This document shows positions 16,978 through 25,961 of a DNA stretch of 64,000 nucleotides, piece after piece (the first letter of the stretch is position 1; every line of letters starts with the position of its first letter). The stretch is from Thiodiazotropha sp040507005 (lineage in GTDB: Bacteria > Pseudomonadota > Gammaproteobacteria > Chromatiales > Chromatiaceae), in assembly GCA_040507005.1 (NCBI GenBank), contig JBEVVS010000001.1, positions 3,699 to 67,698 of the forward strand, given 5' to 3'. The position numbers and the translations under genes were made by a program. The notes below the pieces were generated by a model. The model was not told the origin of the DNA. It did not search any database and saw nothing but the letters and a program-made list of their open reading frames with translations.

Positions 16978-17079
16978 ATGAGTCTGCAAATGAACGCGAA
17001 TGAACGCAATTACGATATGGGGATTCCGCCTGTTAAAGGCGTAGGGTACGGCTTGCCGCAACGATCACCACTGGAGTAA
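16978..17079 (+). CDS. Candidate 33-aa small protein in the rnfG-rnfE gap
   Basis: An ATG-to-TAA frame of 33 codons (begins MSLQMNANERNYDMGIPP) fills the gap between rnfG and rnfE almost exactly: six bases after the rnfG stop and seven before the rnfE start. It is polar, has no membrane segment and no cysteine, and contains a Gly/Pro-rich PPVKGVGYGLPQ stretch. Its last codons (CTG GAG TAA) overlap the ribosome site of rnfE, so translation might be coupled. The ribosome site upstream is weak. Part of its 5' end is a direct repeat of AATGAACGC. I know no Rnf subunit of this sequence; it may be chance. Confidence 0.35.
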   Translation: MSLQMNANERNYDMGIPPVKGVGYGLPQRSPLE

Positions 17080-17086
17080 CCCCGCT

Positions 17087-17773
17087 ATGAGCAACAACTT
17101 CAAGCGCATCGCCAAAGACGGCATCTGGGACAACAACATTGTGTTCGCCCAAGCCCTCGCCCTCTGTCCCCTACTGGCAGTCACCGGCACCGCCAGCAAC
17201 GGCCTCGGCATGGGACTCGCATCCACAGCGGTGATGATTGCCTCGGGACTGCTGATCTCCCTGTTCCGCGGCATCATCACACCCCAAGTACGTATCCCTA
17301 TCTTCGTTCTGATCATCGCCGTACTGGTCACCCTGGTGGATATGTCGATGAATGCCTGGGTGCACGATCTGCACAAGGTCCTGGGGCTGTTTATCCCCCT
17401 GATCGTAACCAACTGTGCCATCCTCGGACGAGCCGAATCCTTCGCCTCGCGCAACCTGGTTGTGCCATCGATCTTCGATGGCTTGATGATGGGACTCGGC
17501 TTCACCCTGGCACTGGTCCTGCTGGGCGCCGCCCGTGAAATCATCGGCAGCGGCACCCTGTTCGCCAACGCTGCCTTGCTGCTCGGATCCTGGGCCTCCT
17601 TCCTGGAACTTGAACTGATCCCTGACTACAAGGGTTTTCTCCTCATTATTCTGCCCCCCGGCGGTTTCCTGGTGCTGGGTTTCCTGCTTGCCGGTAAACG
17701 TTTGCTAGACCGTGCCCTGACTGAGCGTGAGGCAAAGCTGGCGACCGCCGAAACCACTGCCGCCAATCAATAG
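17087..17773 (+). CDS. rnfE: RnfE/RsxE, membrane subunit of the Rnf complex
   Basis: 228 residues with six transmembrane helices. LVVPSIFDGLMMGLGFTLALVLLGAAREIIG and FIPLIVTNCAILGRAE are diagnostic of RnfE/NqrD. The NC in VTNCAIL carries the cysteine that shares the intramembrane FeS cluster with RnfA. It pairs with RnfA in inverted topology. It is separated from rnfG by 115 bases, unlike the overlapping genes before it, and followed by rnfH after 15 bases. Confidence 0.94.
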   Translation: MSNNFKRIAKDGIWDNNIVFAQALALCPLLAVTGTASNGLGMGLASTAVMIASGLLISLFRGIITPQVRIPIFVLIIAVLVTLVDMSMNAWVHDLHKVLGLFIPLIVTNCAILGRAESFASRNLVVPSIFDGLMMGLGFTLALVLLGAAREIIGSGTLFANAALLLGSWASFLELELIPDYKGFLLIILPPGGFLVLGFLLAGKRLLDRALTEREAKLATAETTAANQ

Positions 17774-17788
17774 ACGGAGTAGAGTGAG

Positions 17789-18061
17789 ATGAATGTAGGT
17801 GTGGCATATGCCGATAAATTCAAACAGGTCTGGCTCAAACTCGAGGTGCCGGACGACAGCACCGTACGTCAGGCCATTGAACATTCCGGCCTGCTGAATC
17901 AGTTTCCCGAGATCGATCTGGAGAAACAGAAGGTGGGCATTTTCGGCAAGATCACCAAACTGGACGCCAAGCTCGAGGAGGGATCCCGGATCGAGATCTA
18001 CCGCGTTATTACAGCCGATCCCGAACTGGTGGAGCGCCGGGATCGGGATAACGACGATTGA
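17789..18061 (+). CDS. rnfH: RnfH, ubiquitin-fold RnfH/RatB family protein
   Basis: 90 residues with the UPF0125/RnfH ubiquitin-like fold: VGVAYADKFKQVWLKLEVP, then VRQAIEHSGLL, VGIFGKITKLDAKLEEGSRIEIYR. The family is small and soluble, and its biochemical role is unsettled. It is the last gene of rnf operons in Azotobacter, Rhodobacter and Pseudomonas stutzeri. Here it follows rnfE by 15 bases with a GGAGTAGAG ribosome site. The acidic and basic tail (ERRDRDNDD) is unusual but not diagnostic. Confidence 0.9.
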   Translation: MNVGVAYADKFKQVWLKLEVPDDSTVRQAIEHSGLLNQFPEIDLEKQKVGIFGKITKLDAKLEEGSRIEIYRVITADPELVERRDRDNDD

Positions 18062-18151
18062 ATGGCGTATCTTTCTAGTGAGTGGCTGAGTCCTCTATTG
18101 TAGGAACAAGCGAGAAAGACTGAATCTGCAGCTGTTGCTATTATATTGGTC

Positions 18152-18637
18152 ATGACTAGCAATCCTATACTGCAGCGACTCTCCCTATTAACCCTGCTGA
18201 CACTGTTGCTGCTGCCCACTTTTACTTGGTCCGATGCCCCGGAAGACTATCCCTTCCTTGCTTTCGATCAAGCCATGGCCCTAGCAAAAAGCGAATCCAA
18301 ACCGTTGTTTGTCTATTTTGGCCGTTATGGGTGCGGCTATTGCGAGAAGACCAACAAGGAGGCATTTTCCGATCCATCCGTCAGAAAGAGGTATACAGCA
18401 CACTATGCCCTTGCTTATGTAGACGCTGAAAGCGGTCGCCGGATACGGCTTCCCAGTGGAGAGCGTACCACTGAACGGGAACTGGGCACTCGCTATAATG
18501 CCCTGGTCACTCCGGTTTTTACCTTTCTCAATCCTGAAGGTGATACCCTTTACCGCATGATCGGCGTTCAACGTATCGAGGACCTGATCGAAGCCGATGA
18601 CAAGATTCAAGCTTTCCTGACAAAGGCAGCTAAGTGA
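18152..18637 (+). CDS. Secreted thioredoxin-fold protein with CGYC motif
   Basis: 161 residues from the ATG at 18152. A signal peptide (SLLTLLTLLLLPTFTWS) is followed by a thioredoxin fold with active-site GRYGCGYCEKTNKEAF and the cis-proline region NALVTPVFTFLNPEG. The layout resembles SoxW/DsbD-type or Thioredoxin_7 proteins, periplasmic thiol reductases often linked to sulfur-oxidation or cytochrome maturation. The following gene starts with GTG overlapping this stop by four bases (GTGA), so the two are translationally coupled and may act together in the periplasm. The substrate is not identifiable. Confidence 0.85.
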   Translation: MTSNPILQRLSLLTLLTLLLLPTFTWSDAPEDYPFLAFDQAMALAKSESKPLFVYFGRYGCGYCEKTNKEAFSDPSVRKRYTAHYALAYVDAESGRRIRLPSGERTTERELGTRYNALVTPVFTFLNPEGDTLYRMIGVQRIEDLIEADDKIQAFLTKAAK

Positions 18638-19875
18638 CAGTTCGTAAGCTTGTCATACTTTCATTATGGCTTATCCCATCTGCTAGTCTGGTAGCTGCAC
18701 CATGGGTGTTCGAACGAGCAATCGACGTCTCAGGTAACGCCAACACCAGCAGCAACTACTTCCACCATCTCGACTCGTCAGGTCGACGCAATATTGCCGT
18801 CTCAGACGAGACTATCGCCATCGCCTGGGAAGATGATCGTGACGGCATTCCCCGCATCTATCTGGCCTATAAGCAAAACAACCAAGCCCACTTCAACCAT
18901 CAACTCCAAGTCAGCGGTGAGGGGGATGCCTATGAACCCTCGCTGATTGCGCTGTCCGGCAGTCGCTTTGTAATTGCCTGGGAGGAGTTGGGCCGCATCA
19001 ACGCAAGGATGGCGACAGTCGATGGCAAACTTCGTCTGGGTCCTATTGCCGGGCTAGACCATGCACCCTCGGCACAAGTCAATCTAAGTGTCGACGACGA
19101 CAGGATAGTTGCCGTTTGGTCACAACGCAGCGGGCGTTTTGGACGTATCCGGATGTCACGGCTAGTCCCCGGTGACAAAGGTAAGCTAGAGCCTGTGAAC
19201 GGCTGTGCTGTAGATCGCGTACCCCCCACGGACGAGCAACTCTACCCATCAGCAACAATCAGCGACAGCCGTGTAATAGTGACCTGGGAGGATCGTCGAC
19301 CCAAACACACCATAATCATGGCAGCCATAGAGCAACGGAAAAATACCTGCAGTTTCAGCGAACCGTTTCGAATCAGCGAAAAACCGGAAGGACCAAACCT
19401 TCCATATGGTTCGGGACATGGGGTATCAAGAGTGGCTCTTGAGCGTTTTGGCGAACAGGGTGCTTTCGCCGTATGGGCAGACAAACGCGACTTTCGTGAC
19501 GGCTACGATATCTGGGGAGCCCCTTTTCTACCCACAGATAACGGGTTCGGCAATAACCAAAAGGTGCAAGATGATTTTGGCGGTCTCGCAAAACAACGAC
19601 ATGCGTCAATTACCAGCCATACGGACGGCGCACTGGTCGTGGCCTGGGATGACGAAAGAGAGGGCAATAGTGATGTGGTATTGAGCTGGTACGAGGATGG
19701 TGAATGGAGCGATGACTGGATACTCCCGGTTGCATCCGGGGAGGGCCAGCAAAGTAATCCGAGCATAATGCTAGATAGCCGAGGCAATCTGCATATAGCC
19801 TGGATCGAGCGACAGCTGACAGGCGGTGCCACCCGGATTAAGTATGCATTTGGGCAGCATCAAAAAACCCAGTAA
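18634..19875 (+). CDS. Secreted seven-repeat beta-propeller-like protein (sialidase/BNR-like)
   Basis: 413 residues with an N-terminal signal peptide (LVILSLWLIPSASLVAA). Seven repeats of a strand ending in VAW, generally followed by an acidic and basic pair (for example IAIAWEDDRDG, VIVTWEDRRP, LVVAWDDEREG), place conserved Trp at about 65, 116, 162, 218, 281, 338 and 390. The spacing of 46-63 residues fits a seven-bladed propeller, like BNR/sialidase-type folds, but the full catalytic triad of sialidases is not recognisable. Start is GTG, overlapping the thioredoxin gene by four bases. The role is probably binding in the periplasm or at the surface; no enzymatic function can be assigned. 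Confidence 0.7.
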   Translation: MTVRKLVILSLWLIPSASLVAAPWVFERAIDVSGNANTSSNYFHHLDSSGRRNIAVSDETIAIAWEDDRDGIPRIYLAYKQNNQAHFNHQLQVSGEGDAYEPSLIALSGSRFVIAWEELGRINARMATVDGKLRLGPIAGLDHAPSAQVNLSVDDDRIVAVWSQRSGRFGRIRMSRLVPGDKGKLEPVNGCAVDRVPPTDEQLYPSATISDSRVIVTWEDRRPKHTIIMAAIEQRKNTCSFSEPFRISEKPEGPNLPYGSGHGVSRVALERFGEQGAFAVWADKRDFRDGYDIWGAPFLPTDNGFGNNQKVQDDFGGLAKQRHASITSHTDGALVVAWDDEREGNSDVVLSWYEDGEWSDDWILPVASGEGQQSNPSIMLDSRGNLHIAWIERQLTGGATRIKYAFGQHQKTQ

Positions 19876-19927
19876 AACGACCATAGTTTATCGCTAAATT
19901 GCAAACCCTAAACAGCAGGACCACCCC

Positions 19928-20704
19928 TTGACTGAATTGGTACCGTTAACCTGGGAGTTAATATGGCTGGCCGCGCCTATCATCTTTCTGGCCGGTCTCA
20001 TCCATGGCACCTTCGGCATCGGTTTTCCGATGATTGCCACACCACTGCTGGCCCTGTTCACCGATGTCTTTACCGCAGTGCTGATTTGTGTCATACCCAC
20101 CATGTCGGTCAATCTCACAACCATTTGGCATGGCGGCAGAGAACAGCTGAGGAATGTCCGCCCCTATCTGATCATTATCCCTTTCGCGCTGATGGGCACG
20201 GTACTCGGGACCTTTTTACTGCTCTGGCTGGATCCCCGCCCATTCCTCCTTCTGCTAGCCGCTGCCGTGTTACTTTATCTGAACCAGGAGCGCCTCAAAA
20301 AAGTTGAATTTTCTTGGGTAAGGAAACACACGCTACCCGCCTATATGCTGTTTGGCACCGCTGCCGGACTCATGGCCGGCATGGTGAATGTGATGCTCCC
20401 GGTATTGATCATACTTTTCATGGAGCTACGCATCGCCACCGCAACTATGGTGGTCCTATTCAATCTCAATTTTTTTACCGGAAAACTGACCCAGAGCCTG
20501 ATCTTTTTTCTACAAGAGATACCCGGAATTGGTAATTTTCTATTCAGTACACTGTTTTTGGCACCCTTTGCACTGACCGCTCTCCTCATCGGCATGCAGT
20601 TGCGAAAAAGGTTCTCGGCAGAACGCTATTTAAGTCTTTTACGGGGGGTGCTCTGGTTAATGGCGGGGATATTGATCTTACGGTTTATTTTCGCCTATGT
20701 TTGA
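19928..20704 (+). CDS. TauE/SafE family permease (sulfite/organosulfonate exporter type)
   Basis: 258 residues, TTG start after a CAGGA-like ribosome site. About eight transmembrane helices in two halves, each beginning with the family glycine-rich repeat (FLAGLIHGTFGIGFPMIATPLLA; second half FGTAAGLMAGMVNVMLPVLIIL). TauE/SafE proteins move sulfite, sulfoacetate, thiosulfate or similar anions. A plausible role in a sulfur-metabolising bacterium is sulfite or organosulfonate export or uptake, but the sequence alone does not set the substrate. Coexpression with the thioredoxin and propeller genes (52-base gap, same strand) is likely. Confidence 0.85.
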   Translation: MTELVPLTWELIWLAAPIIFLAGLIHGTFGIGFPMIATPLLALFTDVFTAVLICVIPTMSVNLTTIWHGGREQLRNVRPYLIIIPFALMGTVLGTFLLLWLDPRPFLLLLAAAVLLYLNQERLKKVEFSWVRKHTLPAYMLFGTAAGLMAGMVNVMLPVLIILFMELRIATATMVVLFNLNFFTGKLTQSLIFFLQEIPGIGNFLFSTLFLAPFALTALLIGMQLRKRFSAERYLSLLRGVLWLMAGILILRFIFAYV

Positions 20705-21194
20705 GCCAGCAACTCCGTTTATATACTGAGTCTTGTCTAAATGACAATGCAAGTGCTGATTCCATTTAACATATTCCCAGATAAGAGCTGTAAATCTGTA
20801 ATCTAGCAACTTGCTGCACCAAACCACCCTGCACAGACTAGTTGATATTTTCAATATCCGGAATCCGGTTCTTATGAATCTGTTTACGCTGAAAACCTCA
20901 ATTTACATATTGCAGATTCGTGGTTATGATAAATGGATATAAACTAAGAGGTTAGCGATAAGTTTCCACACGGAACAGATGTTAGAATAAATACGGGTGC
21001 ATCAGGTGAATGTGGACATCACTTGCCCCGTACAACATGAATCAAAGATAAACCACTACTATCATCAAATTGGTGTACTATTACTTTTTATATTAATGCT
21101 TTAGTACTATCTTAATTACCATTAAACATATTTATTCTTAAGGAATTAGAGTAAAGCCTGAAAGCTCCTGCTTGTTATGCTTTTTTCGTAACAT
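20705..21194. other. AT-rich intergenic stretch, no gene recognised
   Basis: About 490 bases noticeably richer in A and T than the flanking genes. No ORF with coding character, tRNA or strong hairpin-plus-T terminator was seen. It marks the left edge of an AT-rich patch that runs through the next two genes. Confidence 0.5.
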
Positions 21195-22259
21195 ATGCAT
21201 ATCAAACATATAGTTGATGTCTCCAGCCTACCTCTTTCCCATGAGGCGTGGAACAAGCTCGTCTCACAAAACGAAACCAACACCCTATTCCAAACCTATG
21301 AGTGGTTTTCTTCATGGCATAAAACCTTTGCCGAGAACAGCGAGCTATGGCTTTTAATCGTCTACGAGCGTGAGACGCCCATAGGCTTTGCTCCGCTTGT
21401 AATATCAAAGGAAAACAACAAAGGAAAAACCATACAACTTATCGGATACAACAACGCTGAGAATCTTGATTTTGTCACGCAGACAAAAAAACAGGCCGCT
21501 GTAAACTTGATCTTTGATTATCTTCTCGACAACACTCACTCCTGGGATCGCATTATACTTAACAATATTCCCCGTGCATCCACCACCAGCGGGCTGATTG
21601 AGGAGGCCTGTAAGCGGCACAAGCTTCAGTATCTTAAGAACAAGTCCATATCTTGTCCCTATCTTCAAATTGAGGGCCACCAAGGGGAGGTCAATAAGCT
21701 GCTAAACAAATACAGCAATAAACGCCCGTACAACTATTTTCGCAGGCAAGGCCACTTGGAGTTCCGTTTGCTTACTGAAAAGGATATGGACAAACACCTG
21801 CCCGCATTCTTCGCACAACATATCCGCCGCTGGTCCGACACTACGTCACCAAGCCTTTTCAACAACCCTTTAAATCAAACATTTTACAAAAATCTAACAG
21901 CGCAGCTTCTTGCTACAAATTGGTTACACTTCTCTGTTTTAGAATTAGATGACACTGCCATCTCATATCACTATGGATTTGACTACAACGACAAATATTA
22001 CTGGTACAAACCTGCATTCAATACAGATTATTCCAATCATTCACCCGGTACACTATTAATAAGATTTCTTATACAATCCGCCTTGGAACACAAGCGCAGG
22101 GAGCTCGACTTCACCATAGGCGACGAAGCCTTTAAACGACGTTTCACAAACAAAGAAAGAAACAATGTCAATCTACAGATTTTCAGGAAGAATCGGACAT
22201 TTTGGCTGCATAATGCACTACAACGAACCGCGAGACTAAAAAGACGCTTCTTTGATTAA
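21195..22259 (+). CDS. CelD/FemAB-like GNAT acyltransferase
   Basis: 354 residues. The N-terminal half has WNKLVSQNETNTLFQTYEWFSSWHKTF and then PLVISKENNKGKTIQLIGYNNAENLDF, and the second half has SYHYGFDYNDKYYWYKPAF, GTLLIRFLIQSALEHKRRELDFTIGDEAFKRRF, typical of the CelD/BcsL acetyltransferase (Acetyltransf_6) family, which occurs in exopolysaccharide or cell-surface loci. It is AT-rich with many AAA and AAT codons compared with neighbouring genes, and is followed after 53 bases by a glycosyltransferase. This pair looks laterally acquired. The donor and acceptor are unknown; transfer of an acyl or amino-acid group onto a sugar is the likeliest role. Confidence 0.8.
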   Translation: MHIKHIVDVSSLPLSHEAWNKLVSQNETNTLFQTYEWFSSWHKTFAENSELWLLIVYERETPIGFAPLVISKENNKGKTIQLIGYNNAENLDFVTQTKKQAAVNLIFDYLLDNTHSWDRIILNNIPRASTTSGLIEEACKRHKLQYLKNKSISCPYLQIEGHQGEVNKLLNKYSNKRPYNYFRRQGHLEFRLLTEKDMDKHLPAFFAQHIRRWSDTTSPSLFNNPLNQTFYKNLTAQLLATNWLHFSVLELDDTAISYHYGFDYNDKYYWYKPAFNTDYSNHSPGTLLIRFLIQSALEHKRRELDFTIGDEAFKRRFTNKERNNVNLQIFRKNRTFWLHNALQRTARLKRRFFD

Positions 22260-22312
22260 CCTGATTACTAAACACAACAAATGGATTAAGCAATCACTTC
22301 ATAGAGTTAGAC

Positions 22313-23356
22313 ATGAAAGTTAGTGTAATCATACCCACCTATAACCGAGCGGAACTTTTATTAAAAACCGTACAAAGCGTGCTTGCACAAACATATCAGG
22401 ATTTTGAAATTATTGTTATTGATGACGGTTCCAGCGACAACACCGAAGACGTCATCAATGGCTATTCACCGAAGATACGCTACCTGAAACAGGAAAATGC
22501 CGGTTTAAACGCCTCGCGTAATCGTGCACTGGATTTGGCCCAAGGGGAGTATATCGCAACCCTGGACGATGATGACATATGGCTTGATTACAAACTTGCT
22601 CTGCAAGTCGAACTGCTTAATAAATTTGAATCCGTAGGTTTCACTTATTCAAACTTTCACATCCTTAAATCTGAGGATAACCGCATTCCCGATGGATTGA
22701 CCACTTGGCTGCATGAACCAATTGACTGGTCTTCCCTATTCGACCAAACCTACAGCTACGAAGAGCTGTCCCTAAAATCTCCTATACCCGATGCATCTCC
22801 CGACACCACCCAGATACACGTTGGCGACATTTACCATGCTTCGCTGTTTGATCCTCATGTTCTTCCGAGTTCCGCACTGTTTCGAAGGTCTCTGCTTCCG
22901 GATGATATACGTTTTATCGAACATGACTCCATCTGCGGTGATTGGGACTTTTTTGCACGCCTTTCAAAGGCCCATCAAGCAGTCTTCTTAAATCATGAAA
23001 CCACACTCAACCGCAGCCACGAAGATGAATTTCGACTGACCAGGACGGACCACAGAATTCAATTGGCAAAGAGAGCTGAATTCATCAGACGGGTATGGAA
23101 ATCCGATGATCCGTTTTACCAAAGCAACAAAGCTGACGTGGACATCACACTAAATAAAGTACTGCTCAACTTAACCTACGAACACATTATGAATGGGCAA
23201 GTGAATGAGGCCAGATCTGTTTTCGAGGAAATCACCCAACCCTACATTGGTCTTAATAAAAAACAGTTGGTGATAGCACAGTTCGCGTTAAAAATCCCTG
23301 GTGGAATGCAGTTGATAAAAACAACAAGATCCGTCAAACATCATCTACTCAAATAA
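22313..23356 (+). CDS. Glycosyltransferase family 2
   Basis: 347 residues with the classic GT-A start (MKVSVIIPTYNRAELLLKTVQSVL), nucleotide-sugar binding VIDDGSSDNTED, the DDDD-type DxD motif (ATLDDDDIW) and, further on, HDSICGDWDFFARLSKA with the usual ED/WDF acceptor-region pattern. Inverting transfer of a sugar to a surface polysaccharide or lipid is inferred. It is AT-rich like the acyltransferase before it and is probably cotranscribed with it. No polymerase, flippase or other saccharide genes are adjacent. Confidence 0.85.
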   Translation: MKVSVIIPTYNRAELLLKTVQSVLAQTYQDFEIIVIDDGSSDNTEDVINGYSPKIRYLKQENAGLNASRNRALDLAQGEYIATLDDDDIWLDYKLALQVELLNKFESVGFTYSNFHILKSEDNRIPDGLTTWLHEPIDWSSLFDQTYSYEELSLKSPIPDASPDTTQIHVGDIYHASLFDPHVLPSSALFRRSLLPDDIRFIEHDSICGDWDFFARLSKAHQAVFLNHETTLNRSHEDEFRLTRTDHRIQLAKRAEFIRRVWKSDDPFYQSNKADVDITLNKVLLNLTYEHIMNGQVNEARSVFEEITQPYIGLNKKQLVIAQFALKIPGGMQLIKTTRSVKHHLLK

Positions 23357-23393
23357 TCAAATTCATAACCTCGCTTACTTCAGCAGGATTCGC

Positions 23394-25916
23394 TTATAAT
23401 TTTCTTGGTTTCGCCTTGGCAGTTGCTGCAGCTCGCATGGGATCATCCGGCCAATAGTGTTTGGGATAGCGTCCCTTTAACTCTTTCTTTACCTCTGGGT
23501 AGGTTCTCTCCCAGAACCCGGCCAGGTCATCGGTTATCTGCATCGGCCGTTGTGCCGGGGAGAGCAGGTGCAGCATGACAGGTACCCTGCCGGCACAGAC
23601 TCTGGGTGTATCAGCCAGACCAAACATCTCCTGTAACCTGACCGGGAGTATCGGCGCTGCACGCATGCTGTAACGAAGCGGAATCCTGGAACCGCTGGGC
23701 ACCTGAAGATGGCTCGGTGCCTCACGCTCCAATTGCTGTTGTTGCTGCCAATCGAGTCTCGCCTGAAGTATTTCCCGCAGTTCGAGACGCTGCAGCTGCC
23801 CCTTGCTGTTGATCCCTGACAGCCAGGGTTCCAACCAGTCGTTGAGATGCGCGGACAACCACTCATCGGAGAGATCAGGCCAGCTCGAGTCATTGAGCTG
23901 ACTGCCGAGCCAACACACACGCAGTTGCCATTGACGCAGCTGTTTACTCCAAGGCAATACAGCCAATCCCATCTCCGAGACACCCTCCAGCATGGCGCGC
24001 ACAACCTGTTCAGGATCGGCATCGGCAAGGGGACGATAATCCAGGACCACCGCCCCAACCCGCTCTTCAGCAAACGCTTTCACCCGCTGCTCCCGCTTAT
24101 CCCAGACCACTGTCGATGAGGCTTCGATTTGCATATCCGGTAGCTGACGAATCTCTGCCTTGCTGATTGCGGCAGCCAGTCTTATCCGTCCTTGGATCTC
24201 TCCGGCATCCAGTTCTGCAACCACCAGGAAATCCTGTGCCGCCAGAGGATCTGTATCATGCAGCAATGCCGCACGACCGTTGCAAAGACGATAGCGGCCG
24301 TGTCCGGTCCTTTGGCCCAACCGATCGGGATATGCCAGGGCGAGGAGCTGTGCCAACGACAGGTCGTAAGGGCCGGCGCCTGCATCGAGTCCCGGCAGGC
24401 GCCTTTGCCAGTCCCTGCTTGTCCTGTCGACCCTTTTACATGCAGAAGTATCGATTCCCTTTACATCGCCTCCAGGCGCTCGATTTCGCCAAGCTGAAAG
24501 AAGATGCAGACGCTGCTCCAGGTCTGCTCCCGGCAGGCTGTCCCGCTGCCGCTGTAGGATATCCCGCTCACTCAACAGTGCCGCCAGGTCGCAGGCGAGC
24601 TTACGATCGCCATCGTTCGCATTAATCAGGATATGGGCCAGGCGCGGGTGGACGGGCAGCCTGGCCATCGCCTTTCCCATCGGCGTGAGCAGGTGCCGCG
24701 CATCCATTGCACCGAGAACCTTCAGCAGGTCGCAGGCTTGATTGTAGGCGGCCGCAGGCGGTGGATCCAACCAGTTCAGATCATTGGGATCCGTCACACC
24801 CCAGGCAGCGAGCTCTAAAGCCAGGGGAGCCAGGTCGGCCTGCAGGATCTCAGGCGGATGATGTTCCGCTAACTGGTCCTGATAGTTTGGGCTCCATAAG
24901 CGATAACAGTTACCCGGGCCTAGGCGTCCCGCCCGCCCGGCACGCTGATTGGCGGCTGCCTGTGAAACCCTCACCGTCTCCAGGCGGGTCATCCCGATAC
25001 CGGGAATGAATCTTGGCAGACGCGACCAACCGGAGTCGACAACCGCACTCACCCCTTCGATAGTCAGACTTGTCTCGGCAATGGATGTAGTGAGTACGAT
25101 GCGGCGTCTCATTTTCTTATCTGGTAGCAGCGCAAGGTCTTGCTCCGCCTTTGGCAAATCACCATACAGCGGTGTGATCAGGGGCTTTGGTTCAGTCTCG
25201 GCAAAATGACTCGAGATCAATGCCTGGGCACGCCTGATTTCGGCCACGCCGGGGAGAAAGACAAGGATATCACCCTGCTCCTGATGCCAGATTCTGCTGA
25301 CGGCCCGGGATACCTGTTCCGGGATGCTCCTTTTTTCAGGTTGCAAGCCGAGATAGTGATGGGATACGGGAAATTGCCGGCCTTCCGCACTGATCACCGG
25401 TGCGGCGTTCAAGAGACTGGAGATACGATCTGTATCGAGGGTTGCAGACATGACCAGTAGACGCAAATCCTCCCGCAGTCCCTGTTGCGCATCCAACGCC
25501 AGGGCCAAGGCCAAATCACTGTGGAGACTGCGTTCATGGAATTCGTCAAAGATCAGCAGACCGACCCCTTGAAGTTGAGGATCCCGCTGTAAGCGGCGGG
25601 TCAAGATGCCCTCTGTCACCACCTCCACGCGGGTCCTGGGGGAGATCCTCCTTTCCAGGCGTATTGAATATCCCACTCGCTCACCCACCGCTTCACCCAG
25701 CAATTGGGCCATACGGGCCGCCGCCATCCTGGCAGCCAGCCGGCGGGGTTCAAGCAGCAGCATGGATTGACCATCCAACCAGGCAGCCTGCAACAATTGC
25801 AGAGGAACCAGGGTAGTCTTGCCCGAACCGGGTGGCGCACACAACACGGCGCGCCCGGCAGTTGCCAGCGCACTCTCCAGTGCTGGCATGATTTGGCTGA
25901 CAGGTAGATCAGACAC
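23394..25916 (-). CDS. hrpB: HrpB, DEAH-box ATP-dependent helicase
   Basis: 840 residues, close to the roughly 820 of E. coli HrpB. Helicase motifs: I (PPGSGKTT near residue 28), II (DEFHERS), III (MSATLD), the motif V/VI region (TSIAETSLTIEGV and QRAGRAGRLGPG), then the HA2 and HrpB C-terminal domain (RLQEMFGLADTPRVCAGRVPVMLHLLSP) with the basic end. The role is presumed RNA remodelling in the cytoplasm; HrpB remains poorly characterised. It lies 45 bases after the Rad50-like ATPase gene on the same strand and could be its operon partner, though HrpB is usually a stand-alone housekeeping gene. Confidence 0.93.
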   Translation of the reverse strand: MSDLPVSQIMPALESALATAGRAVLCAPPGSGKTTLVPLQLLQAAWLDGQSMLLLEPRRLAARMAAARMAQLLGEAVGERVGYSIRLERRISPRTRVEVVTEGILTRRLQRDPQLQGVGLLIFDEFHERSLHSDLALALALDAQQGLREDLRLLVMSATLDTDRISSLLNAAPVISAEGRQFPVSHHYLGLQPEKRSIPEQVSRAVSRIWHQEQGDILVFLPGVAEIRRAQALISSHFAETEPKPLITPLYGDLPKAEQDLALLPDKKMRRRIVLTTSIAETSLTIEGVSAVVDSGWSRLPRFIPGIGMTRLETVRVSQAAANQRAGRAGRLGPGNCYRLWSPNYQDQLAEHHPPEILQADLAPLALELAAWGVTDPNDLNWLDPPPAAAYNQACDLLKVLGAMDARHLLTPMGKAMARLPVHPRLAHILINANDGDRKLACDLAALLSERDILQRQRDSLPGADLEQRLHLLSAWRNRAPGGDVKGIDTSACKRVDRTSRDWQRRLPGLDAGAGPYDLSLAQLLALAYPDRLGQRTGHGRYRLCNGRAALLHDTDPLAAQDFLVVAELDAGEIQGRIRLAAAISKAEIRQLPDMQIEASSTVVWDKREQRVKAFAEERVGAVVLDYRPLADADPEQVVRAMLEGVSEMGLAVLPWSKQLRQWQLRVCWLGSQLNDSSWPDLSDEWLSAHLNDWLEPWLSGINSKGQLQRLELREILQARLDWQQQQQLEREAPSHLQVPSGSRIPLRYSMRAAPILPVRLQEMFGLADTPRVCAGRVPVMLHLLSPAQRPMQITDDLAGFWERTYPEVKKELKGRYPKHYWPDDPMRAAATAKAKPRKL

Positions 25917-25961
25917 CTATAGCCACGACCCATACCAGAGTGGAAGGCAAGAGATAATAGG

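Noticed and set aside
16989..17007. Tandem AATGAACGC copies after rnfG as a possible regulatory repeat
   Set aside because: Only two copies ten bases apart, within the 33-codon ORF; too little to call a repeat array.
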